In this document: positions 15,748 through 24,455 of the stretch, piece by piece
How positions within the stretch are numbered: position 1 is the stretch's first letter
Layout: every line of letters begins with the position of its first letter
Source: Streptomyces aureocirculatus
GTDB taxonomy: Bacteria > Actinomycetota > Actinomycetes > Streptomycetales > Streptomycetaceae
DNA: 64,000 nucleotides
Assembly: GCF_000720475.1 (NCBI RefSeq)
Contig: NZ_JOAP01000025.1
Span: 124,001-188,000, forward strand
Direction of reading: 5' to 3'
Translations under genes and position numbers: made by a program
Notes under the pieces: model-generated
Database searches by the model: none
Told to the model about the DNA's origin: nothing
The model's input: the letters and a program-made list of their open reading frames with translations, nothing else

Positions 15748-16111
15748 CGTCGTCCCCTTTGTGTCGCCTCTGTCGTTCAACGTGACGTCACCCGAGCCCT
15801 CCGGGTTGCGTCCCGTCGCATGCCCTTATGTCCCCGAACCGCCCCGGGGACACCCAACCGGGGGTTCATGGGCCTCCCAGCGAGTGAAACCTGGGAGTTT
15901 CCCGGCCTGCGGACCGACCGTACGTCACACTCCTTGCCTCGCCGCACGGTAGCCTCGCCACCCAGTGGCACCCGGTTTTCTCGGTTCCGCTAAATTACAT
16001 CACGTCACATCTGTCCCCTTTTCTTGACTTTCCCCGCTTTTGGGGAATATCGCTCGGCACGGGCGCGAGGCCGCTGGGGAAGGCGTACCTCGTCCCACAC
16101 TGGAGGTCCCG
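15748..16111. promoter_or_regulatory. divergent intergenic region with dyads and a promoter for the DUF3145 gene
   Basis: On the + strand TTGACT (16024-16029) is followed, 18 bp on, by TATCGC (16048-16053), and a TTCCCC-gctttt-GGGGAA dyad (16030-16047) fills the spacer. On the GDSL side two further dyads are visible: TGTCCCC (15829-15835) with GGGGACA (15846-15852), and CTCCCAG (15874-15880) with CTGGGAG (15891-15897). These could structure the GDSL leader RNA. No ORF or known riboswitch core is seen here. Confidence 0.4.
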
Positions 16112-16606
16112 GTGACGACACGTGGAGTTCTGTACGTGCACTCCGCGCCGCGCGCGCTGTGCCCGCACGTCGAATGGGCCGTCGCGGGCGTACTCGGCGC
16201 ACGCGTCAGCCTCGACTGGATCCGACAGCCCGCGGCGCCCGGCACCTGGAGATCCGAGTTCTCCTGGAAGGGCTCGGCAGGCACCGCCTCCAAACTGGCC
16301 TCCGCACTGCGCGGCTGGGATCTGCTGCGCTTCGAGGTCACGGCCGAACCGAGCGCGGCCGCCGAGGGCGAGCGCTACAGCGCCACCCCCCAGCTCGGCA
16401 TCTTCCACGCCGTCACCGGCATCCACGGCGACATCCTGATCCCGGAGGACCGGCTGCGCGCGGCCCTCGCCCGCTCCCAGCGCGGCGAGGGCGACCTGGA
16501 GGCCGAGATCGCCAAACTCCTCGGCAAGCCCTGGGACGACGAACTGGAACCCTTCCGGTACGCGGGCGAGGGCGCCCCCGTCCGCTGGCTCCACCAAGTC
16601 GTCTGA
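16112..16606 (+). CDS. DUF3145 family protein
   Basis: A 164-residue cytoplasmic protein with a GTG start and TGGAGGT 5-11 nt upstream. The sequence TRGVLYVHSAPRALCPHVEW through ILIPEDRLRAALARSQRGEG is that of the highly conserved actinobacterial DUF3145 family, whose function is not established. It sits next to the fatty acid synthase cluster in convergent orientation, separated by a strong shared terminator. This adjacency is conserved in Streptomyces but proves no link to lipid synthesis. Confidence 0.9.
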   Translation: MTTRGVLYVHSAPRALCPHVEWAVAGVLGARVSLDWIRQPAAPGTWRSEFSWKGSAGTASKLASALRGWDLLRFEVTAEPSAAAEGERYSATPQLGIFHAVTGIHGDILIPEDRLRAALARSQRGEGDLEAEIAKLLGKPWDDELEPFRYAGEGAPVRWLHQVV

Positions 16607-16623
16607 GCAAGGCATGGGACGTG

Positions 16624-16672
16624 GGTACGTGAAAGGCCCACCCGGCCGGACCGGGTGGGCCTTTCACGTACC
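16624..16672. terminator. bidirectional terminator between DUF3145 and fabF
   Basis: Perfect 22-bp stem: arm at 16624-16645 (GGTACGTGAAAGG... to ...CACCCGG) and its complement at 16651-16672, loop CCGGA. It lies between two convergent genes, 18 nt past the DUF3145 stop and 27 nt past the fabF stop. There is no U tract, as is usual in Streptomyces. Confidence 0.85.
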
Positions 16673-16698
16673 TCTACGGTGTGGGTGCTCGACGGTGA

Positions 16699-17964
16699 CT
16701 ACACAGTGCGGAAGGCGAGTACCACGTTGTGGCCGCCGAAGCCGAACGAGTCGTTCAGGGCCGCGATCGTGCCCTCGGGCAGCGCGCGCGCCTCGCCGCG
16801 GATGATGTCCGCGTCCACCTCGGGGTCGAGATTCTCGATGTTGATGGTGGGCGGAGCCATGCGGTGGTGGAGCGCGAGGACCGTGGCGACGGTCTCGATG
16901 CCGCCGGCGCCGCCGAGGAGGTGACCGGTCATCGACTTCGTCGAGGCGATCGCCATGTGGTCCACGTCGTCGCCGAACGCCTGGCGCAGCGCCTTGATCT
17001 CACCGATGTCGCCCTGCGGCGTCGAGGTGGCGTGCGCGTTGATGTGCGCGACCTCGGCGGGCTTCAGACCGGTGTTGTGGACCAGGTTCTGCAGCGCCTG
17101 CGCGATGCCGTTGCCGGACGGCTCGGGCTGCGTGATGTGGTGGGCGTCCGCCGAGATGCCCTGGCCGACGGCCTCCGCGTAGACGCGGGCGCCACGGGCC
17201 TTGGCGTGCTCCTCGGACTCAAGGACGATCACGCCCGCGCCCTCGCCGAGCACGAAGCCGTTGCGCTCGACGTCCCAGGGGCGGGACGCGCCCTGCGGGT
17301 CGTCGTTGTTCTTGGACATCGCCATCATATTGCCGAACGCGGCGATCGGCAGCGGGTGGACGGCCGCCTCGGTACCGCCCGCGACCACGACGTCGGCGCG
17401 GCCGGTGCGGATCATCTCGATGGCGTAGCCGATGGCCTCCGCGCCCGACGCGCACGCGGAGACGGGGGTGTGCACCCCGGCGCGGGCGCCGAGGGTGATG
17501 CCGACGTTCGCCGCGGGCGAGTTGGGCATCAGCATGGGGACGGTGTGCGGCGAGACGCGGCGGACGCCCTTCTCCCGCAGCACGTCGTACTGGTCGAGCA
17601 GGGTGGTCACGCCGCCGATGCCGGAGGCGATGACCGCGCCGAGCCGGTCCGGCTCGACGGTGTTGCCCTCTTCGCCCGCCTTGCCGGTGAAGCCCGCGTC
17701 CTTCCAGGCCTCGTCGGCCGCGATCAGCGCGAACTGCGCGGAACGGTCGAGCTTGCGGGCCTGCGGACGCGGAATGACCTCGGTCGGTTCGACGGCGATC
17801 TGGCCGGCGATCCGGACCGGCAGGTCCGCGGCCCAGTCCTGCTCGAGAAGACTGACCCCGGAGCGCCCGGCGAGCAGGCCCTCCCAGGTAGAGGCCGCGT
17901 CGCCACCCAGCGGTGTGGTTGCGCCGATACCGGTGACGACCACGGTGCGATTGGTCGAGTTCAC
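16699..17964 (-). CDS. fabF: beta-ketoacyl-ACP synthase II (FabF)
   Basis: A 421-residue condensing enzyme of type II fatty acid synthesis, extending acyl-ACP with malonyl-ACP. The nucleophile is Cys171 in HTPVSACASGAEA; the two histidines of the Cys-His-His triad are in HINAHATSTPQGD and SMTGHLLGGAGG. The N-terminal TGIGATTPLG and C-terminal FGFGGHN motifs are intact. It is the last gene of the minus-strand fabD-fabH-acpP-fabF cluster, separated from acpP by 114 bp that include a small hairpin (18009-18026). Confidence 0.97.
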   Translation of the reverse strand: MNSTNRTVVVTGIGATTPLGGDAASTWEGLLAGRSGVSLLEQDWAADLPVRIAGQIAVEPTEVIPRPQARKLDRSAQFALIAADEAWKDAGFTGKAGEEGNTVEPDRLGAVIASGIGGVTTLLDQYDVLREKGVRRVSPHTVPMLMPNSPAANVGITLGARAGVHTPVSACASGAEAIGYAIEMIRTGRADVVVAGGTEAAVHPLPIAAFGNMMAMSKNNDDPQGASRPWDVERNGFVLGEGAGVIVLESEEHAKARGARVYAEAVGQGISADAHHITQPEPSGNGIAQALQNLVHNTGLKPAEVAHINAHATSTPQGDIGEIKALRQAFGDDVDHMAIASTKSMTGHLLGGAGGIETVATVLALHHRMAPPTINIENLDPEVDADIIRGEARALPEGTIAALNDSFGFGGHNVVLAFRTV

Positions 17965-18078
17965 TGGATTTCTCTCTCCACGGTTGGTTCAGAATGCGGA
18001 TGCGGCGGCGCCACCGCCGGGTGGCGGCCGGCTTGAGCCCGGTCGGCGCGAGCCCCGGTCCTCGGGCTCGAGCCGGGA

Positions 18079-18327
18079 TCAGGCCTGGTGCTCCAGGATG
18101 TACTTGGTCGCGTCGCCGACCGTCTTGAGGTTCTTGACGTCGTCGTCCGGGATCTTCACGTCGAAGCGCTCTTCGGCGGCGACGACGACCTCGACCATGG
18201 ACAGCGAGTCGACGTCCAGGTCGTCGGTGAAGGACTTGTCCATCTGGACGTCCTCGACCGGGATGCCGGCGATCTCGTTGACGATCTCGGCGAGACCGGC
18301 GACGATCTCTTCCTGAGTGGCGGCCAT
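18079..18327 (-). CDS. acpP: acyl carrier protein
   Basis: An 82-residue acidic carrier protein. The phosphopantetheine attachment site is Ser41 in DDLDVDSLSMVEVV (DSL motif). Helix I (EEIVAGLAEIVNEIAGIP) and helix III (IPDDDVKNLKTVGDATKYI) are normal. It carries growing acyl chains for FabH, FabF and FabD, whose genes flank it. A 71-bp gap separates it from fabH; GGAGCG precedes the ATG. Confidence 0.97.
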   Translation of the reverse strand: MAATQEEIVAGLAEIVNEIAGIPVEDVQMDKSFTDDLDVDSLSMVEVVVAAEERFDVKIPDDDVKNLKTVGDATKYILEHQA

Positions 18328-18398
18328 GTTGGCGCTCCTTCGTGTGTATCCAGAGGGTGTGACGGCATCCGCGCGGATCCGGAGATCCGCACAGGTGC

Positions 18399-19406
18399 CT
18401 AGGGGAGGGTAACGACCGTGGCGGCGTACACGAGACCCGCCCCGAAGCCGATGACGAGCGCGGTGTCGCCGCTCTTCGCCTCACCGGTCGCCAGAAGCCG
18501 CTCCATCGCGAGCGGAATCGAGGCGGCCGAGGTGTTGCCGGTGGTCTCCACGTCACGGGCGACCGTGACGTGCTCCGGCAGTTTCAAAGTCTTCACCATC
18601 GAGTCGATGATCCGCATGTTGGCCTGGTGCGGGATGAAGACGTCCAGGTCGTCCGCGGTGATTCCGGCCGCGTCGAGGGCCTGCTGGGCGACCTTCGCCA
18701 TCTCGAACACGGCCCAGCGGAACACCGCCTGGCCTTCCTGCGTGATGGCGGGGAACTTCGCCGGGGCGACGCCGCCCTCGCGGTACGCCTCCCAGGACTC
18801 GGTCTGCTTGATGGTCTCGGACTTGTCGCCCTCCGAGCCCCAGACCGTCGGGCCGATCGCCGGCTCCTTGGCGGGGCCGACGACGACGGCACCGGCGCCG
18901 TCACCGAACAGGAAGGCCGTCGCGCGGTCCTCCAGGTCGGTCAGGTCGCTGAGCCGCTCCACGCCGATCACCAGGGCGTACTCGGCGGAGCCGTCGGTGA
19001 TCATGCCCTTGGCGAGCGTGAGGCCGTAGCCGAAGCCCGCGCAGCCCGCGGAGATGTCGAACGCGGCGGGCCTGCCCGTGCCGAGCTTGTCCGCGATCTC
19101 GGTCGCCACGGCCGGGGTCTGCTTGAAGTGCGAGACGGTGGAGACGATCACGGCGCCGATCTGCTCGGGCGTGATGCCCGCGTCGGCGATCGCCTTGCCG
19201 CCGGCCTCGACGGACATCGCGGCCACGGTCTCGTCGGGGGAGGCCCAGTGCCTGGTCGCGATGCCGGAGCGGGAGCGGATCCACTCGTCGGACGAGTCGA
19301 TCTTCTCCAGGATGACCTCGTTGGGCACCACGCGCGTCGGGCGGTAGCCACCGACTCCCATGATGCGCGCGTACGCGGCGCCCCGACTCGGCTTGATCTT
19401 CGCCAT
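18399..19406 (-). CDS. fabH: beta-ketoacyl-ACP synthase III (FabH)
   Basis: A 335-residue initiation condensing enzyme. It joins a short acyl-CoA primer (branched primers in Streptomyces) to malonyl-ACP. The catalytic triad is visible: Cys122 in DISAGCAGFGYG, His in VFIPHQANMRI and Asn in ETTGNTSAASIPLAM. The start MAKIKPSRGAAYARIMGVGG at 19406 has AAGGAG 9-14 nt upstream; the ORF's earlier ATG at 19430 overlaps the fabD coding end. The spacing to fabD is 16 bp, so they are co-transcribed. Confidence 0.96.
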   Translation of the reverse strand: MAKIKPSRGAAYARIMGVGGYRPTRVVPNEVILEKIDSSDEWIRSRSGIATRHWASPDETVAAMSVEAGGKAIADAGITPEQIGAVIVSTVSHFKQTPAVATEIADKLGTGRPAAFDISAGCAGFGYGLTLAKGMITDGSAEYALVIGVERLSDLTDLEDRATAFLFGDGAGAVVVGPAKEPAIGPTVWGSEGDKSETIKQTESWEAYREGGVAPAKFPAITQEGQAVFRWAVFEMAKVAQQALDAAGITADDLDVFIPHQANMRIIDSMVKTLKLPEHVTVARDVETTGNTSAASIPLAMERLLATGEAKSGDTALVIGFGAGLVYAATVVTLP

Positions 19407-19422
19407 GCTCTCCAGCTCCTTC

Positions 19423-20379
19423 TCAGACATCCGCCGCGTCGGCGGTGCCGGCGGCGTCCGCGGCGGCCGTCTCGGCGATGAGCTCGCGGGCGGCGTCGAG
19501 GTCGTCGGGCGTCTTCACGGCCAGCGTCCTGACGCCCTTCAGGGCGCGCTTGGCGAGGCCGGTGAGGGTACCGCCGGGGCACACCTCGATGAGCGCCGTC
19601 ACTCCGAGCTCCTGGAACGTGTCCATGCACAGGTCCCAGCGGACCGGGTTGGCGACCTGACCGACCAGGCGGGCCACGACGTCGGAGCCCTTCGTGACGG
19701 CCTTGCCGTCCCTGTTGGAGAGGTACGTCAGCTTCGGGTCGGCGACGTCCAGACCCTTGGCGGCCTCTTCGAGCGTCGCGACCGCGGGAGCCATGTGGTG
19801 CGTGTGGAACGCGCCCGCGACCTTCAGCGGTACGACCTTGCGGACGCCCTCGGGCTTGTCCTCGGCGAGCGCGGCCAGTTGCTCGGCGGTGCCCGCGGCC
19901 ACGATCTGGCCCGCGCCGTTCACGTTCGCCGGGGTCAGGCCGAGCTTCTCCAGGTGCGCCAGGGTGACCTCGGGGTCGCCGCCGAGCAGCGCCGCCATGC
20001 CGGTCTCGGTGACGGCCGCGGCGTCCGCCATGGCCAGGCCGCGCTTGCGGACGAAGCCGAGCGCGGCGTCCTCGGAGAAGACTCCCGCGTACGCGGCCGC
20101 CGTGATCTCGCCGACGCTGTGCCCCGCGACGGCGCCCGGCCGGATGTCACCGAGTGCCGCGGAGGACAGCAGTCCGGCAGCGACCAGGAGCGGCTGCGCC
20201 ACCGCGGTGTCGCGGATCGCGTCCGCGTCGGCCCGGGTGCCGTAGTGGGCGAGGTCGAGTCCGATGGCGTCCGACCACGCGGCGAGCCGGTCGGCGGCGC
20301 CGGGGAGGTCGAGCCAGGGGGTCAGGAAGCCGGGCGTCTGAGCGCCTTGGCCGGGAGCGACGAGTACGAGCACTCTCAC
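19423..20379 (-). CDS. fabD: malonyl-CoA:ACP malonyltransferase (FabD)
   Basis: About 318 residues. It transfers malonyl from CoA to AcpP. The serine nucleophile is in AVAGHSVGEITAAAYAG (about residue 88), the GQGAQ motif is at 10-14, and GAFHTHHM gives the catalytic histidine. The start is one of two adjacent GTG codons (20379 or 20373); both follow an AGAGAG purine stretch. The long frame to 20550 runs into fasR and is not used. It is the first gene of the FAS cluster and the expected target of FasR. Confidence 0.95.
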   Translation of the reverse strand: MRVLVLVAPGQGAQTPGFLTPWLDLPGAADRLAAWSDAIGLDLAHYGTRADADAIRDTAVAQPLLVAAGLLSSAALGDIRPGAVAGHSVGEITAAAYAGVFSEDAALGFVRKRGLAMADAAAVTETGMAALLGGDPEVTLAHLEKLGLTPANVNGAGQIVAAGTAEQLAALAEDKPEGVRKVVPLKVAGAFHTHHMAPAVATLEEAAKGLDVADPKLTYLSNRDGKAVTKGSDVVARLVGQVANPVRWDLCMDTFQELGVTALIEVCPGGTLTGLAKRALKGVRTLAVKTPDDLDAARELIAETAAADAAGTADAADV

Positions 20380-20462
20380 ACTCTCTCTTGTGGACAGTAC
20401 GAACCGCCCGTGGGGACAGGGACGAAGAACCGCTGGGGGAATTGTAGAGGCCCGACAAAGAG

Positions 20463-21689
20463 TCAGGCCTGGTGATCTCCGTCGGCGAGACGCCCCAGGA
20501 TCAGCGCGATCCTCAGCGTGAACGCGGACCGCACATCCGAAGGTGACCATCCGGTGACGTCAGTCACACGTCGAAGCCGGTAGCGCACGGTGTTGGGATG
20601 CACAAAGAGCATCCGGGCGGCGCCCTCCAGGCTGCTCGCCTGTTCGAGATAGACGCTGAGCGTCTCCAGGAGCGCGGAACCGGCCTCCTCCAGTGGTCTG
20701 TAGATCTCCTCCACCAACTGATCACGGGCCGCCGGGTCGCCCGCCATGGCGCGCTCGGGCAGAAGATCGTCCGCGAGCACCGGGCGCGGTGCGTCCTGCC
20801 AGGCGGCGCACGCCTTCAGGCCCGCGGCGGCGGCCTGCGCGGAGCGGGTGGCCGCCAGCAGGTCGGGCACGATGGGCCCGGCCACCACCGGACCCGTCGC
20901 ATACGGCCCGATCAGGGCTTTCGCCACGGCCAGTGGGTTGTCGTCGCCACCCGCGATGACGACGAGACGGGTACCGAGTACACCCGTGAGGACCTGGAGC
21001 TTCGCGTGCCGGGCGGCCCGGCGGATGGCCTCGACGGTGAGTTCGCTGTCACCGTCAGGCGCGGTGCCGAGGACCACGCAGACATGGTCGGGCGAGTTCC
21101 AGCCGAGCGCGGCGGCACGGGAGACGGCACCCTCGTCGGCTTCCCCGGAGAGCACCGCGTTCACCACGAGCGACTCCAGGCGCGCGTCCCAGGCACCGCG
21201 TGCCTCGGCGGCCTGCGCGTACACCTGCGCGGTGGCGAAGGCGATCTCGCGGGCGTAGACGAGCAGCGCCTCGCGGAGGACCGACTCGTCGCCGGGCGCG
21301 GCCACCTCGTCGATGGCCGACTCCATGACCTCGATGGTGGTCCGCACCATCTCCACGGTCTGCCGCAGCGTGATCGCCCGGGTCAGTTCGCGCGGTGCCG
21401 TGCCGAAGACGTCCGTCGAGATCGCCTGCGGGGCGTCGGGGTGCCGGAACCACTCGGTGAACGCGGCGATTCCGGCCTGCGCGACCAGGCCGATCCACGA
21501 GCGGTTCTCCGGCGGCATGGCCCGGTACCAGGACAGCGTCTCGTCCATGCGCGCGATCGCCTGCGCGGCCAGGCTGCCGGACGACTTCTCCAGGCGTCGG
21601 AGCGTGGCGGCGTGCGCGTGTGCGCGGCCACCGCGAGGGGAACCGGAGCCGGCGGCCAGGTGGGCTTCGTTCGCTGAGGGTTCGGGCAC
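20463..21689 (-). CDS. fasR: FasR, PucR-type activator of fatty acid synthesis genes
   Basis: A 408-residue regulator. The C-terminal HTH reads ARMLFVHPNTVRYRLRRVTDVTG (about 358-380), the PucR_2/HTH_30 type. In Streptomyces coelicolor the gene in this position encodes FasR, which activates the fabD-fabH-acpP-fabF operon; the same gene order and orientation here support the name. The 83-bp gap to fabD must hold the target promoter: a TACAAT -10-like hexamer is at 20446-20441 (minus strand), with no good -35, as expected for an activator-dependent promoter. Confidence 0.9.
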   Translation of the reverse strand: MPEPSANEAHLAAGSGSPRGGRAHAHAATLRRLEKSSGSLAAQAIARMDETLSWYRAMPPENRSWIGLVAQAGIAAFTEWFRHPDAPQAISTDVFGTAPRELTRAITLRQTVEMVRTTIEVMESAIDEVAAPGDESVLREALLVYAREIAFATAQVYAQAAEARGAWDARLESLVVNAVLSGEADEGAVSRAAALGWNSPDHVCVVLGTAPDGDSELTVEAIRRAARHAKLQVLTGVLGTRLVVIAGGDDNPLAVAKALIGPYATGPVVAGPIVPDLLAATRSAQAAAAGLKACAAWQDAPRPVLADDLLPERAMAGDPAARDQLVEEIYRPLEEAGSALLETLSVYLEQASSLEGAARMLFVHPNTVRYRLRRVTDVTGWSPSDVRSAFTLRIALILGRLADGDHQA

Positions 21690-21748
21690 GGGGACAAGAC
21701 TGCCTTATCGGGACGGCGGGGTGCGGGGCCGGGTCTACCGTGGGGGGC

Positions 21749-22405
21749 GTGATTGATGTCCGGCGCTCCGGTGAGCGGTATCCGGGAGGCGACCCCATGG
21801 CGGGGATCGACTCCTTCCACGCCTTTTCCTTCGGGCCCTACTACGAGCCCGACAACCTGCGCTTCGGCGCGCTGCTCGCCTGCAACGAGGAGCACCTCGC
21901 GCCGGGCGCGGGCTTCGACGAACACCCGCACAGCCACACCGAGATCGTCACCTGGGTCGTCTCGGGCGAACTCACCCACCGCGACTCCGCGGGCCATGAG
22001 TCCGTCGTCCGCCCCGGCGACGTCCAGCACCTCAGCGCGGGCTCCGGGGTCCGGCACGTCGAACGCAACGCGGGCCCCGAGCCGCTGACCTTCCTCCAGA
22101 TGTGGCTGGCCCCCGCGCGGCCCGGCGGCGATCCGGCGTACGACATCGTCCGCGGCATCGCCGACTCCACCCCCTACGCCGTCCCGGCCGCGGGCGCCCT
22201 CCTGCACGTACGCCGTCTCGCCCCCGGCGAACGCACGGCGATCCCACCGGCCCCGACCGTGTACGTCCACGTGATCCGCGGCGAAGTCTCCCTGGGCGGA
22301 GAGGAACTGACCCCCGGCGACGCGGCCCGCGTCACCGCGGAACCGAACCTGGACGCCATCTCGTACGCGGACCGAGCGGAACTGCTCCTCTGGGAGATGA
22401 CCTGA
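21749..22405 (+). CDS. pirin-family bicupin protein
   Basis: A 218-residue two-cupin protein. The metal-binding pirin motif is visible as FDEHPHSHTEIVTWVVSGEL (about 48-67), followed by DVQHLSAGSGVRHVERN with a further metal ligand histidine and glutamate. The GTG at 21749 is preferred; a TACCGT -10-like hexamer lies 8 nt before it, so the mRNA may be leaderless. Pirins are Fe-binding proteins; some have quercetinase activity, others act as regulators. The function here is unknown. Confidence 0.88.
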   Translation: MIDVRRSGERYPGGDPMAGIDSFHAFSFGPYYEPDNLRFGALLACNEEHLAPGAGFDEHPHSHTEIVTWVVSGELTHRDSAGHESVVRPGDVQHLSAGSGVRHVERNAGPEPLTFLQMWLAPARPGGDPAYDIVRGIADSTPYAVPAAGALLHVRRLAPGERTAIPPAPTVYVHVIRGEVSLGGEELTPGDAARVTAEPNLDAISYADRAELLLWEMT

Positions 22406-22500
22406 CCCCCGCCCCCGCCCTGTGGGCGGCTGGTCCGCCCAGGGGGCGGAACGGGCGGGCACAGGGCGGACCCGCCGCCGGGCAACCCAACTCGCCCGTA
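22406..22500. repeat. interspersed GC-rich intergenic repeat, family C
   Basis: CCCTGTGGGCGGCTGGTCCGC followed by CCAGGGGGCGGAACGGGCGG and ending CGCCGCCGGGCAACCC. The same element, in longer form, is at 44125-44290. It lies between the convergent pirin and serine hydrolase genes and could form a hairpin terminator (GGCGGCTGG/CCGCCCAGG region). Confidence 0.55.
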
Positions 22501-22525
22501 CCCCAGCCCACCCCGCCCCACAGAC

Positions 22526-23347
22526 TCAGAGCTCGGCGAGCACCGCATCCGTAAAGACCGGCCACGCCTCGACCGCCCACGCCCCGAAGGCCCGGTCGGT
22601 GAGAGCCACACACGCGGCCCCAACATCGGGATCGACCCACAGAAACGTCCCGGCCTGCCCGAAGTGCCCGAAGGTACGCGGAGAAGAGGAACCCCCCGTC
22701 CAGTGCGGCGACTTCCCGCCCCGGATCTCGAACCCGAGCCCCCAGTCATTGGGGTTCTGATGCCCGTACCCCGGAAGCACCCCCTTGAGCCCGGGGTACA
22801 CCACGGACATCGCCTCCGCCACGGTCCGCACATCGAGCAGCCGAGGCGCCTGCACCTCCGCGGCGAACCGCACGAGATCGTCCACGGTCGACACCCCGTC
22901 CTTCGCGGGCGACCCGTCGTCGGCGAGGAACGTCGAGGTCATCCCGAGCGGTTCGAGCACGGCCTGCCGCAGATAGCCGGCGAAGGGGATGTCGGTCGCC
23001 TTGGCGATGTGGTCGCCGAGCACCTCGAAACCGGCGTTGGAGTACAGCCGCCGCGTCCCCGGCTCGGCCGTCACCTGGTGCTCGTCGAAGGCGAGACCGC
23101 TGGTGTGCGCGAGCAGGTGCCGCACGGTCGAGCCGGGCGGCCCCGCCGGCTCGTCGAGCTCGACCGCCCCCTCCTCGTACGCGACGAGCGCGGCGTACGC
23201 GGCGAGCAGCTTGGTCACCGAGGCGAGGGCGAAGCGGTGCCCGGTGGGGCCGCGCGCCCCGGCGACGGTGCCGTCCGCTCGGACGACGGCGGCGGCAGCG
23301 GTGGGTACCGGCCAGTTCTCGATCAACGCCAGGCTCTGCATGGGCAC
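22526..23347 (-). CDS. serine hydrolase, class C beta-lactamase family
   Basis: A 273-residue penicillin-binding-protein fold enzyme without a signal peptide. The SxxK nucleophile motif is FALASVTKLLAAYA (about 43-46), the YxN motif is RRLYSNAGFEVLGDHI (about 102-104), and the third motif may be HFGQAG near 228-233. Members include esterases, D-aminopeptidases and lipid hydrolases, so the substrate cannot be assigned. Cytoplasmic location is likely. It is 13 bp downstream of the GNAT gene on the same strand and may be co-transcribed with it. Confidence 0.85.
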   Translation of the reverse strand: MPMQSLALIENWPVPTAAAAVVRADGTVAGARGPTGHRFALASVTKLLAAYAALVAYEEGAVELDEPAGPPGSTVRHLLAHTSGLAFDEHQVTAEPGTRRLYSNAGFEVLGDHIAKATDIPFAGYLRQAVLEPLGMTSTFLADDGSPAKDGVSTVDDLVRFAAEVQAPRLLDVRTVAEAMSVVYPGLKGVLPGYGHQNPNDWGLGFEIRGGKSPHWTGGSSSPRTFGHFGQAGTFLWVDPDVGAACVALTDRAFGAWAVEAWPVFTDAVLAEL

Positions 23348-23360
23348 GAGCCTAAGCGCC

Positions 23361-23849
23361 CTACAGCTTGAGCTGCATATAGGGGTCGGGCTTGCGGACG
23401 AAGCCGAGCGAGGCGTACAGGCCTTCGGCGTCGGCCGATGTGGTGAGGCCCACCTGGCGCGCGCCGCGCTCGCGGAACCACGCGAGCAGCTCCTCCACGC
23501 AGGCGCGGGAGAAGCCGCGGCGGCGCGTCCCGGGGTCCGTGGCGACGCTGAAGACGTACCCGGTGACGCCGTGCGGGTTGCCGGAGCGGCCGATGCGGTA
23601 CTCCAGGGTGCCCACGGCTATCGCCGCGAGGCCGCCGGGCCGCTCGGGGTGGTCGACGGCGAACACCGCGAAGTCCCCCTCGGGGTCGGCGAGGTGACGG
23701 CGCAGCGTGGGCAGGGACGCCGCCTGCCAGTCGGTGACGGACGCCGACGGCAGCGTACCGTCGAGCGTGCGCACGGAGTCGATCATTACCTGGCGGAGCC
23801 GGATGACTTCCTCGGCGTCCTGGGGTTCGGCACGGCGTACGAGACTCAT
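23361..23849 (-). CDS. GNAT-family N-acetyltransferase
   Basis: A 162-residue acetyl-CoA-dependent acyltransferase. The acetyl-CoA binding motif is VFSVATDPGTRRRGFSRACV (V-x-x-x-x-R-R-x-G, about 102-121), followed by the ARQVGLTTSADAEGLYASLGF motif B region. The ATG at 23849 was chosen because the longer frame overlaps the MerR promoter. The acceptor substrate is unknown. It is divergent from the MerR gene at 23938 and could share its control region. Confidence 0.85.
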   Translation of the reverse strand: MSLVRRAEPQDAEEVIRLRQVMIDSVRTLDGTLPSASVTDWQAASLPTLRRHLADPEGDFAVFAVDHPERPGGLAAIAVGTLEYRIGRSGNPHGVTGYVFSVATDPGTRRRGFSRACVEELLAWFRERGARQVGLTTSADAEGLYASLGFVRKPDPYMQLKL

Positions 23850-23899
23850 GAGGCGCACGTTAGCCAGCGGGTCCTCGCGCCGTCCTGTGAGATTTTCCC

Positions 23900-23930
23900 T
23901 TGCTTCGAGTGCACTCCAAGGATCTAGCGT
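23900..23930 (+). promoter_or_regulatory. MerR-type promoter with 19-bp spacer and internal palindrome
   Basis: TTGCTT (23900-23905) and TAGCGT (23925-23930) are separated by exactly 19 bp, the overlong spacing used by MerR-activated promoters. The spacer holds the perfect palindrome GAGTGCACTC (23907-23916), extended to an 18-bp dyad CTT..AAG with one mismatch (23903-23920). The MerR start codon is 8 nt downstream, so the transcript is very short-leadered or leaderless. Confidence 0.75.
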
Positions 23931-23937
23931 GGGGGCC

Positions 23938-24420
23938 ATGACGGTGATGGAGACAACCCCCGCACCCGCCCGGGACGTGGCAGGGCCGAGCACCTGCGCG
24001 GCGCCCCCGCCTCCCCACCCGCGCCCGGACGGACGGGACCACTACACGATCAGCGAGGTCGTCGCGGTGACAGGCCTGACCGCGCACACCCTGCGCTGGT
24101 ACGAGCGGATCGGCCTGATGCCGCACGTCGACCGCTCGCACACGGGCCAGCGCCGCTACCGCAACCGCGATCTGGACTGGCTGAACCTCGTCGGCAAGCT
24201 GCGCCTGACCGGCATGCCCGTCGCCGACATGGTGCGCTACGCCGAGCTGGTGCGCGAGGGCGAGCAGACCTTCGGCCGACGGCGGGAGCTGCTCGAGCGG
24301 ACCCGCCGCGACGTACTGGCCCGGGTCGCGGAGCTCCAGGACACGCTCGCCGTCCTCGACCGCAAGATCGACATCTACTCCGACCACCCGGCCGCGGCCG
24401 CACGGACCGGGGCGCCGTAG
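23938..24420 (+). CDS. MerR-family transcriptional regulator
   Basis: A 160-residue regulator. A Pro-rich leader (residues 1-35) precedes the MerR HTH: YTISEVVAVTGLTAHTLRWY then ERIGLMPHVDRSHTGQRRY (about 37-75). The C-terminal dimerisation helix (TRRDVLARVAELQDTLAVLD) is followed by a short tail with no cysteines, so it is not a metal-binding MerR; it resembles the AdhR/NmlR-like group lacking the Cys. The promoter directly upstream fits autoregulation. Target genes are not evident. Confidence 0.9.
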   Translation: MTVMETTPAPARDVAGPSTCAAPPPPHPRPDGRDHYTISEVVAVTGLTAHTLRWYERIGLMPHVDRSHTGQRRYRNRDLDWLNLVGKLRLTGMPVADMVRYAELVREGEQTFGRRRELLERTRRDVLARVAELQDTLAVLDRKIDIYSDHPAAAARTGAP

Positions 24421-24427
24421 GCACCGG

Positions 24428-24452
24428 TCCGGGGCGCCCTGAGCGCCCCGGA
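24428..24452. terminator. bidirectional terminator between MerR and DUF4429 genes
   Basis: Perfect 10-bp stem TCCGGGGCGC (24428-24437) and GCGCCCCGGA (24443-24452) with a CCTGA loop, in the 35-bp gap between convergent stops. Confidence 0.7.
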
Positions 24453-24455
24453 ACC

